Assembly (NCBI RefSeq): GCF_022539315.1
Contig: NC_066313.1
Location: 14,984,798 to 15,048,797, forward strand
Direction of reading: 5' to 3'
Origin: Serinus canaria
Taxonomy: Eukaryota > Chordata > Aves > Passeriformes > Fringillidae
Length of the DNA stretch: 64,000 bases
The notes below the pieces were generated by a model. That model was not told the origin of the DNA and ran no database searches. It saw only the letters and a list, made by a program, of their open reading frames with translations. Of the stretch, positions 24,101 through 36,891 are shown piece by piece. Each line of letters opens with the position of its first letter. Within the stretch, counting starts at the first letter, position 1. A program made the position numbers and the translations under genes.

Positions 24101-27100
24101 AAGAAGCTGTAACAAAAAACAAACATCAAATGCTGTTGTCTACCCATAACTACCACTTTCCCCCATTTTCATATGAGTGCTTCTGCCAAAAAATTTCATT
24201 GCCTACATCAACAAAGAATCATGGAGTGGTTTGGGTTGGAAGGGAGCCTTGGAGATGATAGCATCATAGAATACAATCATTAAGGTCAAGAAAACCCTCA
24301 AGATCACAAAGTCCAACCCTGGGCTCAACACCACCAAGTCCACTAAACCATATGACAAAAGTGCCATGATCACTCATTTTTTAAACACTTCCAGGGCTGG
24401 CAACTTCCCTGGGAAGCCTGTGTCAGTGCTGAATGAATCTATCACTGAAGAAAATCTTTTTAATCTCCCTCAGCACAATCTGAAGCCATTTCCTTGTCCT
24501 GTTGCTGGTTTCCTGGGAGAAGAGACCAACCATGGCCTGATTACAATCACCTTTCAGGGATTTGTAGAGTGTGATCATGTCTCCCCTGATAATGCCTGCC
24601 CTGAACCTCCTCTTCTCCAGACTCAGCAATGCCAGTACTCAGTCACTCCTTGTATGACACATATTCCAGATCCCTCCAACAGCCCTTCTCTGGACATATT
24701 CCAGCACCTCAAAGTCTGCCTTGGAGCCAGGGCAATAACACTAACACAGTACTCAAGGTGCAGCCTCACCAGTGCTTGGTACAGGGGGACAATGTAGTCC
24801 AAGATCAGCCTGTTCCAACCCCCATGCCATGAGTAGGGACACTTTCCACTGGCTGTCCCAAGCCCCATCCAGTATGGCCTGGAATATGTCCAGGGATGGG
24901 GCAGCCACAACTTCTCTAAACAACCAGTTTCAGGGAACAGCCTCACAGGGTAGAATTTCTTCCCAATATCCCATCTAACCCTGTTCTCTAGCAGCAGGAA
25001 GACATTCCCCCTTGTCCAGTCACTCCAGGCTTTTGTCCAAAGTCCCTCTCCAGTTCTCTTGGAGCCCCTAAAGGCACTGGAAGGGGCTTTAAGGTCTCCC
25101 CAGAGTCTTCTCTTCCACAGGCTGGACAATCCCCATACACAATACAGAGCGTATTTTTGGGGTAGCAGGAAAGAAGTGGTATCAAGGGCTGCCACTGAAC
25201 ACTGAAAACTGAGCAGCAGATGCATGCTCAGCCAGCTTCATGTATGTTCATACCCAAGAAAGCACAGCAGCCTAAGCCCATTAGCCTATTGTGACTAATA
25301 TTTTATACTGGAGTAAAGAAAGGGTATGTGAGCAAGGAGCAGCCACCAGAGAGTGGCCACATTCCTTGCCACAGGGAGACAGCTGAGGAGTGGTGACTGA
25401 TCAACCCAGCCAGGCTGCAGGCACATGGCTTGCTGCAGGCTGATTTCTGCAGCCTTAGAGAGCTCCTTCCCACATTTGGCTTGATTCCAAGACTGCTCTG
25501 GGAAAGATCAGTAATAAACAGCTCTGTTATCTCTGCAAGGTTTCAGAGGGGCTGGATGCTTTTGCATGCATGGCAGAATTTCCCTTTCCTTGGATTCATT
25601 AGGGAGACTTAAATAGCCTTTGAAACATGACACATTGCACCCTGCTTATAAAGAAGATTAATATTTTTGCTTCTTTTCTCACCAAAGAGATCTCAATTTT
25701 ATAATCTGACATTATTTTTCATTTACTCAAAGCTGGTAGTGATTTTTTCAGGCAGGAGCAACTGAACTACTTCATTAAAAGATGAAAAAGTGCTTTTGTC
25801 CAAGAAATCTCTGAGAAGGGGAATATTTACATTTCTTTCCCAGTGGTTGATTTGTTGTATTGAAAGTTTTACTTGCAGCTTAACAGATCAGCTTATTTAG
25901 ACTTTTCTCCAGACCATTTTTAATTGGTTATGAAAGTGTGAGGGTGGTACATAAGCAGAGTTTGGCTGGAGTCAGTGTGGCAGTAAGTCTTGCTTGCAGG
26001 AGACTTGGATACCAGTTGCAAAAATCAGCTCCTTAATCAGCTTTTCAACACTTCAAAGAGGCCTCAAACCTCAGGTTTGAGTTTAGCCCTGTGACTTTGA
26101 AATCTGGACATACCCTGAGCACTTGAAGGCATGCAGATTTCCAAACCATTTCTAAATTTCAACAAGCTAAGAATGTCCAAAGTGTCTTAGAAAGTGTTTC
26201 AGGCTTGTTCTGAAGAAGGCTTTGAAATCTATTCAGGAAAGAGCTCTAAAAGGCTTTTGAGTAATCGAGGAATCATTTTCTGAGTGGATTTTCATATGGT
26301 TCATCTACAAAGTAATTCCTTTTCCTTCCTGAAAAACACACAATAAGTCTCCATAATATGATCCCCCTCATTAGAGGGATCACCAATTAGATTATCATTT
26401 CCACCCATCTGGCAGTGCAGGATTGTTTCCTACAGCATACAGCAAACTCCAACACATCCAAGGTGTTGCAACTTAACCATCAACCTCTGTCCTGTTTCCA
26501 GCATGCTATGAGCAAGAACCAGACCTTGGGGAGAGGGAGGAGGAAAAGGACTTTCCCTGGATATGCTGCAAAACTGCTCATTTTTTATCACAAAAATGCA
26601 TCAATATAAATATTTTAACCAAGGAACAGGAAAAGGCGGTGTTAGTGGCATATTCCACATTTCTGCCTCCTTTGGAGGCAGAAGGCAGGGCTGGAAAATA
26701 GTGGAGCTGCCCAGATCAAAGTCTCCTGAGCTGTGGACATAGGGGACTGCACTGTACAGCCCAGGCATGGGCAGACCCCTGTACCCAGAAAAAGACCAGA
26801 AAGGTTATGGGAAGGTGGTTGAAGACAGAGTAGACCAAATGAGGGACCACAACAAAAAAACCCAACAACCTTTTTTACTTCATTGGCATGACTGGCCTTA
26901 AAAACTAGACTACTTGGAAACAGTGGGATCTACCTTCAGGAAATTTTTATGTACATAAAGATAAAATGTTCAATTGCCTCCAGGACATGACTCATTAAAT
27001 AAAAACATGTTTGAGTTATTCCCATGTGAGCATTTTTACATCATTCTGAAGCATAAACCACATTTTGCCATGCCTCCTTTCTAACAGCATTCCTTTTGTG

Positions 27101-30100
27101 CTCCTTCTACCTTATCCTGTAAGTAGACATTATCTCTGCAGCCCTGCAGCAGGCTGGAACAGAGGCACCACATTTAAAATGCATTAGGCACCCTCTTCAT
27201 GAGAGACAAATTGCAAAGAGAAAAGGGGATCCTTGGGAGGAGGAGACTAGGGAAGATCTCCTCCCTTTCCCTGCTCCCCCCAGGAAGCATAGACCAATCT
27301 TCTAACACACTGTGTGTATTTTACATTTATTTCCTCTAGTAATTTAGTTCAGGAAAGGAGTTGCTATGGCTCATATAACACATGCCAATTTTGAAACACC
27401 AGGCATCTTCTCAAGAGGCTGCAGATGGACTGTAATGAAAACAAGCCCAATCACACATGACCTTAAAACTTGGCCTGAGTGGTGCCTGAAGCTCAGCACA
27501 GGACTATCTCACCCTCCTTCCCTCCCTTGGCCATCACCATCTTGCACATCTGAGAATGAGGAGTATTTTTTGACAAGTTCCTTTTGAAAGTCATCCTCTC
27601 CCGCCTTAATATCTTGGTCCTCTAAATCCCCACTCAATCTCACTTCCTGTGGACCCCTGGCTGGCAGGTTCACAATCGTGGCTGTCATCCAGCTCGGGAT
27701 AAACGGATGCCTGCAACACACATTTTCCTTTCCTCAGAAGGAAAAAAAAAATAATTCAGGACCTTGACATATTTTTCATCCCTAGATGGGATAAAAAGTT
27801 TAAATCTGCTGTAAAATAAGATTAGATGAAGAAGTCACACCTCCCTGTCCCTTGAAAGGATTTCAGCGCATGGAAAATGTTTTACTTGGCAAATCTGTAA
27901 TGAATTCAACTTTGTTTTGACACAACCTCTTCATTTAATGCAACTCCTATAAAACTAATTTTCAAATATTCACCGATTTTTTTCCTTGCAAAACAGAAAG
28001 GCAGAACAAAGTGGTCATTTTCAAGGCACAAATATGTCAGAATCCATACAAATCCACAAAAACTTCACTTCCACTAAGATGACATTTTTTTCAGAAACCT
28101 GTTTCAATGCATGCTTTTTCCTAGCTATTCATAGTGACTTATAGTCATCTTCACTTGATAATTAATGCTCCACTGCTGAATTGGTGATAAAGGTCAGCCT
28201 GGTGCTCCCACCACAAAGCTGTCAGATGTGTGCCATTGTAGAGCAGCCCAGGCATTGATGTCAGAGAATACAGGACATTAACTGTCATAAAGCATCAGGG
28301 GACAAAAAAGACAGTCTTGTGTCATTCAGCTGTCTTATCTACTGATCAGTTCCACCAGTTACATGCTGATGCAGAATCACAGAATCATTTAGGCTGCAAA
28401 AGCCCTCTAAAGTCATCGAGTCCACAGCACTGCCAAGCCCACCACTAACCCCTGTTCCCCCATTCCCACATGCATATACAGTTTATCTTGTCTGCATCTG
28501 GGTCATTTCATTTCAGCAAAACCTTCTCTCCATTGAACCATCATGGTCCAAATACAAGTATGCCCACTACATTAAAAGGAAGGCATCCCAAAACAGACCA
28601 GGCACATACTCCTTGCCACTTGCCTGAGCCTCCACTGTGAAATAACAGAAAGAGCAAAGAAGAATTATGAGAACTATCTAAAGAAAGGCAAACCAGCAAG
28701 AGACATTGAAATCCAGCCATTGCATTCAGCCAACAAAAATTAGGAAAATTCTGGAAACATACACTTTTTTGGCTGTTGATAGTTCAGCTCTAGAGAGATC
28801 AGATGGGTCTGCCCACCTAGAGATGCTCAGATTGTTGAAATGTTGAATTAGTTTGTCTTGGAGGAAACTAAACAGATGGTGGGAAGAGAAAAGCATGTTT
28901 GCTGCCTGTGAAAGGGGATAGTATGCTGCCCAGTGGAGGTTGGGCTTGACCATAATGACCTTAAATCCCCAATATTAGTGCAACAAAGAAATTCCTCTGC
29001 AGAGTCATAAGCAATACAAACACACCTGGACCTTTAATATGCAGTAGAAGAAAAAAAATATCATCTTTGCCATTTTGGGGTGGCTTTTTTTAAAGGCAAT
29101 CTAGGAATGCTGGTTCTAACTGGGTTAACATTTGCCTGCTTAGGGGAGCCTTAGAGTAACAACTCTTCTAATCAGCAGTGACTGCACGAAATTACTGAGA
29201 CTCAACACAGTATAAAGCAGCTGCTTGGTCCTTACAAGTTCTCATGGAGGTAAGCTGCCCAGGGAATTTCAAAATGTATCTTGTGCCTGATTGTGTAAGG
29301 GAAAATGTGTCAGCAAGTCCTGTCTTGGCCACAGCCATCATTAACAGGAATTAGTAAACCATATTGTATGTCAGAGATGTGCTTTACCTGCATGTATATG
29401 TCACCTCTTTGATTGCCCCTTTTTCATACATGTCCCCCTCTTGCCCTTTCCTCTTTGGGGTCAGAGTACCCACTGCAGAAGTCCTCACCTGTCCTGGGTC
29501 CCATGTGACCCCACTTTTTCATTCTTCATGCAGAAATCGGGTGAGCTCTGCAGGTAAATCAGCTCTGTCTCTTTGACTGGCCTGATATCAATATCCTTTG
29601 GCACGAGGTATTTGCGTGTGCCCATGGGCCGGTGAACAACCTTGGTGGCAGATAAATATTTGGTTTTGAGGTCCAATGCAATGTCTCGCAGTTCTTGAAG
29701 GCCTTTCCAACAGGTCTTGATAGAGCATGACCCAGAAACTCCATGGCACTTACATTTCATTTCAAGAGAGGCTTTCAAGACCTGCAAAAAGGAATGCAGG
29801 AGTTAGGAAATGCCCTTCTCTTGCAGCCAAACATCCCACAAGCTTGCTAATGAAGGAACTTCCTTAGCAGAAGCTGCTGTATAAAAGTTCTCATTTCTGC
29901 ACAGGCAGTCTAGAGTGGCTCTTTGAAAGCAAATGAGATCCTACAGCTCTTTGGTGATCACTATCAGTCCAGGGTCCCCACTTTCACAAGGGCTCATTTG
30001 CAGCCAGAAGACAGAAGAGTATTTTGAATTTTGATTAGATATCTATATTAGGCATTTCCACCTTCTAAATTCCTAAGGAGATTAATATCAAAACATTCCA

Positions 30101-33100
30101 TAAATAGATAATTAACATCAATTTTAACCTCCAGCAGCTTTGGCCTTTGGTAAGAGAGATGTCATGGCTTTGTGGAATTCAGTGCACTCTCACCCTGCCT
30201 TTCTGCTGGGGTGAGAGTGCACTGAATTCCACAAAGTGCAAAAATAGCCTTTTACTTTGATTCTGCAGTATTCTCATTTCAGTGGGGCACGGCAGGATGC
30301 TGCCAGGAAGGGCTGAATGCACCAGCCATGGCAACGCAATGTCCCAAACAAAAATGTGCCCTTTGCAATTGAAACAAAAAATCAAGACACTACAAAAATA
30401 AAATAAAATAAAATAAAAAAAACCAAAACAACAACTCAAACTCCAAGCAAACAAACCAAATAGCGTGGGAATAGTAGAAAAAAAATAAAAGAGCCAGAGA
30501 GGGAAATTTCAGCATGGTTGTGCTCTGCAAAGGTGGACTCAGCCTGTGGCTACACAGCAAGCTCCCAATGAGGTCAGCAGGCTCCAAGTTTGTCTGCACA
30601 GGCAGCCCTGGAAAGACCAAGCTGTGCAGTAGGAGCAGTCTATGGAACCACTGGAGGCTCAGAGATGGGTGCAGGGGTCAGTTTTATAGCCCTCCCCCAG
30701 CCATTTCTTCAGCTGTATGGACAGCTGCTATAAGGATTTGCACATCAGTGCACACCAGGCACTGCACATGGTAAATATTATCCCTCCACTGGATGCAAGC
30801 TGTTAAAAGCAGCTTGTGCCAGATATGAGAATAATCACTAGCATAGCAGTTTAAAAAGGAAAAAAATCCTCCCTCCTGCCTGCAGGGAGGGCTGGAGGCA
30901 ACTGCTGCTGGATGCATCTGGCAGATGATAATCCTCCACGTTCACACAGCACTTTGCCCCCACAATGGCCCTGGCAGAGCACGATGGGACCCATCCCCAC
31001 CACACCTCCTGGGGTAGGCAGAGCCAGAGCCAACACTGACTGTGCAGCAGGGGGCAATGAGACATCCCACCCACGGTTAAACAGGGCTAATAACAGCACT
31101 TGGGACTCCCTGAGTCACAGGGTCAGTTACACAGCCACAGTTTTCAGCAGGCCAAAGGACTTCAGAGCACTCTTTGAGAAACCTGCTCCTTTCTCTAGCT
31201 GATAGAGACACTGAACCTCACCACGTGACCAACACTACAGATGATTGTACAAGTACAATAACTCTTGTGGATTTGTTACCTGTCTCCCTACTTCACTGTT
31301 GTGCAGATGCATCAGTTTATTGGCTTGTGATCCTGATTTTTTCATCTTCATGGGAGCATCTGAAAATTTGGACCCCATGATAAGACCATAGTTGAGGTTG
31401 TCTGCACATCCTCCCCATCGATACCCAGGTCCAGGTGTCTCACCTGGGATGGGACCACAGGAACAGCCAGGGAGGTCCCCGGTGGTGCAGGCTCTGGCAA
31501 TGGTGTGGCTGATGGCAGCAGCAGAGAGGGCATATACAAATGCTGACTCCCTTGTGCCTGAAAGAGACAAGAACTCCAGCTCAGCCTCCTGGGCCAGATA
31601 AACATCCCCCAAAAACAGACTGACACAGTCGGTGTCCCCCAGAGCAGCCAACACTCTGGAGCTCACTGCAGCTGAGATGTCCCATGGCACCACTAGTTTG
31701 GAGCACATCTAAGTGAACTCTTCAACATAAGACAACATCCCAGCAGGGCAAGGAGTCACATGGATTTAGGCATCTTGTTCATCGTGGTGTGATTTGCTCT
31801 TGGAGCATGTGGTTAAGCCTTCCTGTGGACTCTCCTGCCTCCTTTTGCTCATCCCATGGCTCCCAGTGAGATGAGCAGACCAGCACTGCTCAACTGGTCT
31901 GCTTTGTAAGAATTGTGATAGACAAGGTCTTGGATCCAAGAGCCTCTGGGCACGACTGGCACCATAATGATGAATGTGGTCTCAGAGAACAGGACAAGTA
32001 GGCTTTGTAGTCCCTCCATGGCCTCCCAGGAGCAAGACCCTTCCTATCTCCAGCACCCACACACACACAAACACAAGCACACATAAACACACACACAGGC
32101 TGACTCTACTGACTGCAGTCCCAAGTGAGCCAGCAGTGCTGTTTTACCTCTGTCTAAGTCCAGCAGGTAGTTAGGAGCCAGCTCTATGGAAGAGCAGTTC
32201 CACCTCATGTCTGAGAAAGTTTTACGGCAGGTCTTTATCACTTCCCGCGCTGCCTGAATAATGGTCTGCATCAGCTCCAGGTTGCTGCGGCACAGCTGCA
32301 CCTGAGAAACCACCAGGCCTTCAAGCTGCTTGCAGTGCTGGGTTTGATTCAGGGCCAAAGCCAAAGAAGTCTTGGACAGAGCTCTGAGGAGACAAGCACA
32401 TGCACAAAAGCATTAAAACACAGTCTAGCTGTCTGCATTCACCTGACTTAATTAAAGCTTTCTGCAAATAGGTGCTTACATAAAGCTGGTGAGAAAGATG
32501 AGCAATTATGAAGAGTGATTTATCTCATATAAAGTAGGTGTTTAAGGTTGGTGGGAAGAAACACCCTTTAGCAGTGTGCAATTCTCTCCATTACTGAGGG
32601 GAGGCTGCACAAAGCTCCAGGGGTATATGTCAAGTCAACAGGATGTATAAATCCTATGGGGAATGTTGTTTGCTGAAGAATGAAGAGCATAGACCTCCCA
32701 ACAGAGTAAAAAATGACCCATCAGTGCCATGATAAAAGAAATCTGGATCCTCCAAGACTGTGGCATTTGGAGAAAAAGCAATGTTGGTGTTATCAGTATT
32801 TTGTATTCAGCATCTGTCTCACACACTCTCAAAGGATTATGCTAAATGTCATGTAATTAATTATGGAGAAAGTCCCCTGCAAGGCCTAGGGAAAAATCAT
32901 CAAATTTGCAAAACATATGCTTTCACTTAGAGTTAATGCCAAGGGCCTCTACTGATTCAATCACTGTTGCAGATAGATAAGTCTGTTTCTCTAGTCTCCA
33001 AAAACCACAGTGCAAAAGCTCAGTGGGAGTATGTGCAGAGAGAGTACCACAGTCAGATCTCAGAAGGGATCCATGAATACCAGCACATATGTTACCACAG

Positions 33101-36100
33101 AAGAAAAGAACAACATCCCACAGTGGTGGTTCTTCTACTGTCCAATTGCCAACTTTTCCAGGTTAAAAAAAGAACAAATGCTGACAGGCATCTCAAAGGG
33201 CCGTACTCTTCTTCCCTGAGCACCCAAAATGATCAGCAGAAGCCAAGTGTGTAACTCACTTTGTATCTTTTTGGCTTTCTTAGGGTAGTCATAAAAGTTA
33301 TTCATTCCCATAAAACTACTTTCTAGCAGGCTGAATCAATAATCTGATGGCATCTGATCATGGCAACACAACTTTAACACATATTTCCTTCTGTGCTTGT
33401 TAAATGTATTGGCTTTCAGATTCATCCCAAGCCATCTTGGTTAGTTTGGCTTATTAGCAAACACATTTTGGGGTGCATTTCACTTTATTACTGTAACATC
33501 CACATTCTTCAGAAGTTAAATGAGATGGAAACAGAGCTAAAATTGAGCCCTAACGAAACTGGAGGTATTAAATCCTTGCTGGGGATGAATAGGCCGGCAC
33601 TGACAAATTCCCAGGTGACTGGGAGTTTGGCATTTCTGGCACGAGATAAACAGTGGCAAACTTGGAAGGGAAACCACTGCTCTGAAAGCTATATAAATAT
33701 ATACTTCATACACATATTTAACAGGTCTGTTAAACATACTGCAAGCAGAAGTCATTGCTAGTGAATTTCAAGAGAAAGGAAAAAGTGGTGGACTTGGCAG
33801 TGTTAAGTTATTGGTTGGACTCAAGGATCGTAGAGGTCTTTTCCAAACTAAATGGTTCTACGATTTATTCATCAGAAATTCTGCCCTGCAGTTCATCTCG
33901 TTCCATACACACTGGGGCTCATACAGTGTTCCTTGTCTGGAGAGGGTCCCCTCCAGAAGGCAGCTCATCCAGCCTTAGATGTGGACCTGAGCTGCTGGAG
34001 AAAACACTTGTTGGTGACATACTGGTTGTTCAGGTATCTCAGAGAGATCATGTCCTTGAAGGTAGAGACATGAGTCTCTGAATAGTATGACTGCCACCTG
34101 ACTGCAAACCTCTCCAGTGGGGACCTCTCAGTAGTCCTTCAGGATCCTTCTTTAGCTCATGGAAAGCAAAAAGCCACATCTAGGAAGCAGTCAGCCTTTT
34201 GTGCTTTTGAGACCTACAGTAAAATACCATCATGACTTAGAAGTGCTCATTTTCTGCTCTATATAAGAAACCCAGACACCAAGCAGGGACACAGACATCT
34301 GAATGGTATAAGCACAGAGCTTGAATGAGATATGAGCACTTGACACCAGGAATCTGTGAAAAGTTATCCCAGAAAGCCTCAGCAACTTCCAGAATGAGCT
34401 GAAACACAAATCAGGCAAGAGGCCAAAGCAGCTCATCAGTAATAAATGATAAAAACTCCAGCACTGCAGGTCCCAGCAGGAAGGGAAACAGGCAGGGTGT
34501 GGCAGGAGCAGTGAGAGAACTTCACAGCCTGAGCTTCAGGCAAATGAGGAACATTCCAAGTCTCTGAGAGAGGCTGTACTACGAGGCAGCAGCTCAGTTT
34601 TCCAATCAGACGTGTCAAGTGGCACTTGAGAGGCCTTGGAATGTTTTGGCTGGCCCTCCAGAAGGATGCATGCATGTATCTCCCAGGTCCTACACTACAT
34701 TTTCTGATCCTTTCTAGAGGTCTTCAGCCTCTTTGAAGGACTTGGAAGGCTACACTGAGGTACCCCTCTCTCACCATTACAGACAGTCATGAACAGCACA
34801 AATAACCACCTACAGGTAGGTATGAAAGCAGAATTCAGACCAAAACTCATCCTCAGTGTGAAAAAACAGGAACGTGATGGAATGAGACTGTATTATTACA
34901 GATGGCTTGAAGTGATCACCATTAGAGAAGCAGTTTTATAGTGCAACAAGAAAACCATTTACTTCACGGAAGAGGAAAAATACCTTCTGATTGGTGAGAA
35001 CTCAATAAATGGCAGCAATGGCTGTTTCTCATAGAATGAGCTGAGCTCCAGGAAGCCCACCAAGAATAAAACTGCAAGATGCAGGAAGGTGTTTTCTGAG
35101 CATCTCCCTAAACTTCATGTCTTTGCTTGTGAGAACCTATAATTGGAAACATCTCCAAGCATTGGGAGGAAAAATTAAAAGGTAATGGAGATGGAAAAGA
35201 AAACTCAGTTACTGTAGTCACTTGCTGAGACTGAAAAGTGTATTTATGTATCACAGATCAGGAATTTGAGAAGCCAGTTAGGTCATCTATTCCATGCCCT
35301 AACAACCTAGGTTTGCCCAGTCTCTGTCCTACATTTAGGAATATCTTCTTTACTCCACGTCACTCTAAACCCTCCCTGTGGAAATGCACCACCCCTCCCT
35401 GCTTTCTAAATTCTGGCAGCATCAGGGGATGGATACCTACTGCCTGCAATGACATTATTGGGAAACAATATCCATTTGTGGAAAGGAAAACATCCCCCAG
35501 GAGAGGCTTGTCCGTGGTAGGATTTGGTGGTGGGTCTCTGGCCTTTCTTCACAAAGTCTCCACTGATCACCAGCACTGGGAGGGAAACTGGAGCCAATGG
35601 GGCACAGCCAGCCTTGAAATCCAGCCCTCAAGGGCATAATTAGAAGAACATCCTTCAACCTGGGAAAATCCCTGGGAAAAAATCCCTGACAAACATCTCT
35701 CTGTGAATTCACACTCTTCATCTGAAAAAGGGTTTTTACCTCCTTTCACCCTGGAAATTCTGTTTTCCACTGCTTCCTCCTACTAACAGTCTCACTTAAT
35801 TCTCCTGCCCCATCCTTCATTCTCCAGGAAACCAAGGGGTGGTTGTTTCATGTTTTTCTAAAATATACATATTTGATCCATCCCTTCCAATAAACAGGGC
35901 CTAAACCAAACATCTCCTGATCTATATATATAACACAGGAGGTTTTCCAACTGAAGCTCTGGATACTGAGAGAAAACCATGAACATGATTACAAAGGAAA
36001 TATGCATAGATGGATCATGACATTTGTTTACTCTTTTAATTCTCTCAGGCAGTTATTAAATTCATTTTAAAGCATTATTGCTCTGCAGTGTTAGGTCCTT

Positions 36101-36859
36101 TGAGAGGTTTGTGCCCATTCCTGCATGTCTGGGCCCCAAGAGAGTACTGTTCACAGAAAGTGCGGGTTAGGAAGAAGCACCTTCAGATGTTAGCAGAGAT
36201 ATCAATGAAAGTCATATATGGTTTGGTTTACAAGGTACCCTGTGAGTAGGACACTGCTCCTGGTCAAGCCAAAGGGAGAAAAAAGTCCTTCAATTGAGCA
36301 GCAAAACATTGGTGTCCTTAAAAACACTCTTCTCTCTGAAGGCATCTCCCCACCCTCCCTTGTGTGACATGATCTGAGAAAGTCTCACAAAGGGACTGCT
36401 GGTGAAACAGTGAATTTCTACTCCAAATTACCAGCTTTGCTTTCTGAAAAGGCATTCTTTTTAATGCCTATTCCTAAACTTCTCAATCTTGCAGGGATGT
36501 GGGCGACACAAAAAGATTTAGACAAAATTACATGGCTGTGGAGAGTAAGTGGTAAAAGTATGTGGTAAAAGTTAATAAAGAGAGGCAGAGATTAAGAGTT
36601 CTTTTTGTATTTGATTTCATTGAAAGTTTTTAATCTGCAGGAGCCTCATTTTCTCAGGTTTTCATCTGGAAAAGGCTTGCAGGGGAGTTACAATAACATT
36701 GTCTAAGCTCCTGGTAGTCAAAGGCAGCTCATGCCCCTGCCACCCTGCCCTGCATCAGTTCCAGTCTGGGGACCACAAATCCTGGGAAAGACACCCCATC
36801 CCCTGGTAAATGCTTCCCCTGGTTCTGCAAGGGCTTTTCAAACACAGAAGTAGGATTTA

Positions 36860-36891
<32 letters not shown>

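Larger units (their letters stand above)
19498..24213. other. WNT11 intron 5, central part
   Basis: Intronic sequence containing the A30 run, a CR1 tail, a faint CR1-like segment at about 23337-23480 and one at 23820. The segment 20530-20830 looks like unique, possibly constrained DNA, but conservation cannot be judged here. Confidence 0.4.

Noticed and set aside
24623..25225. 200-codon minus-strand frame
   Set aside because: Composed of nested CR1 3' sequence; fragments of CR1, not a gene.
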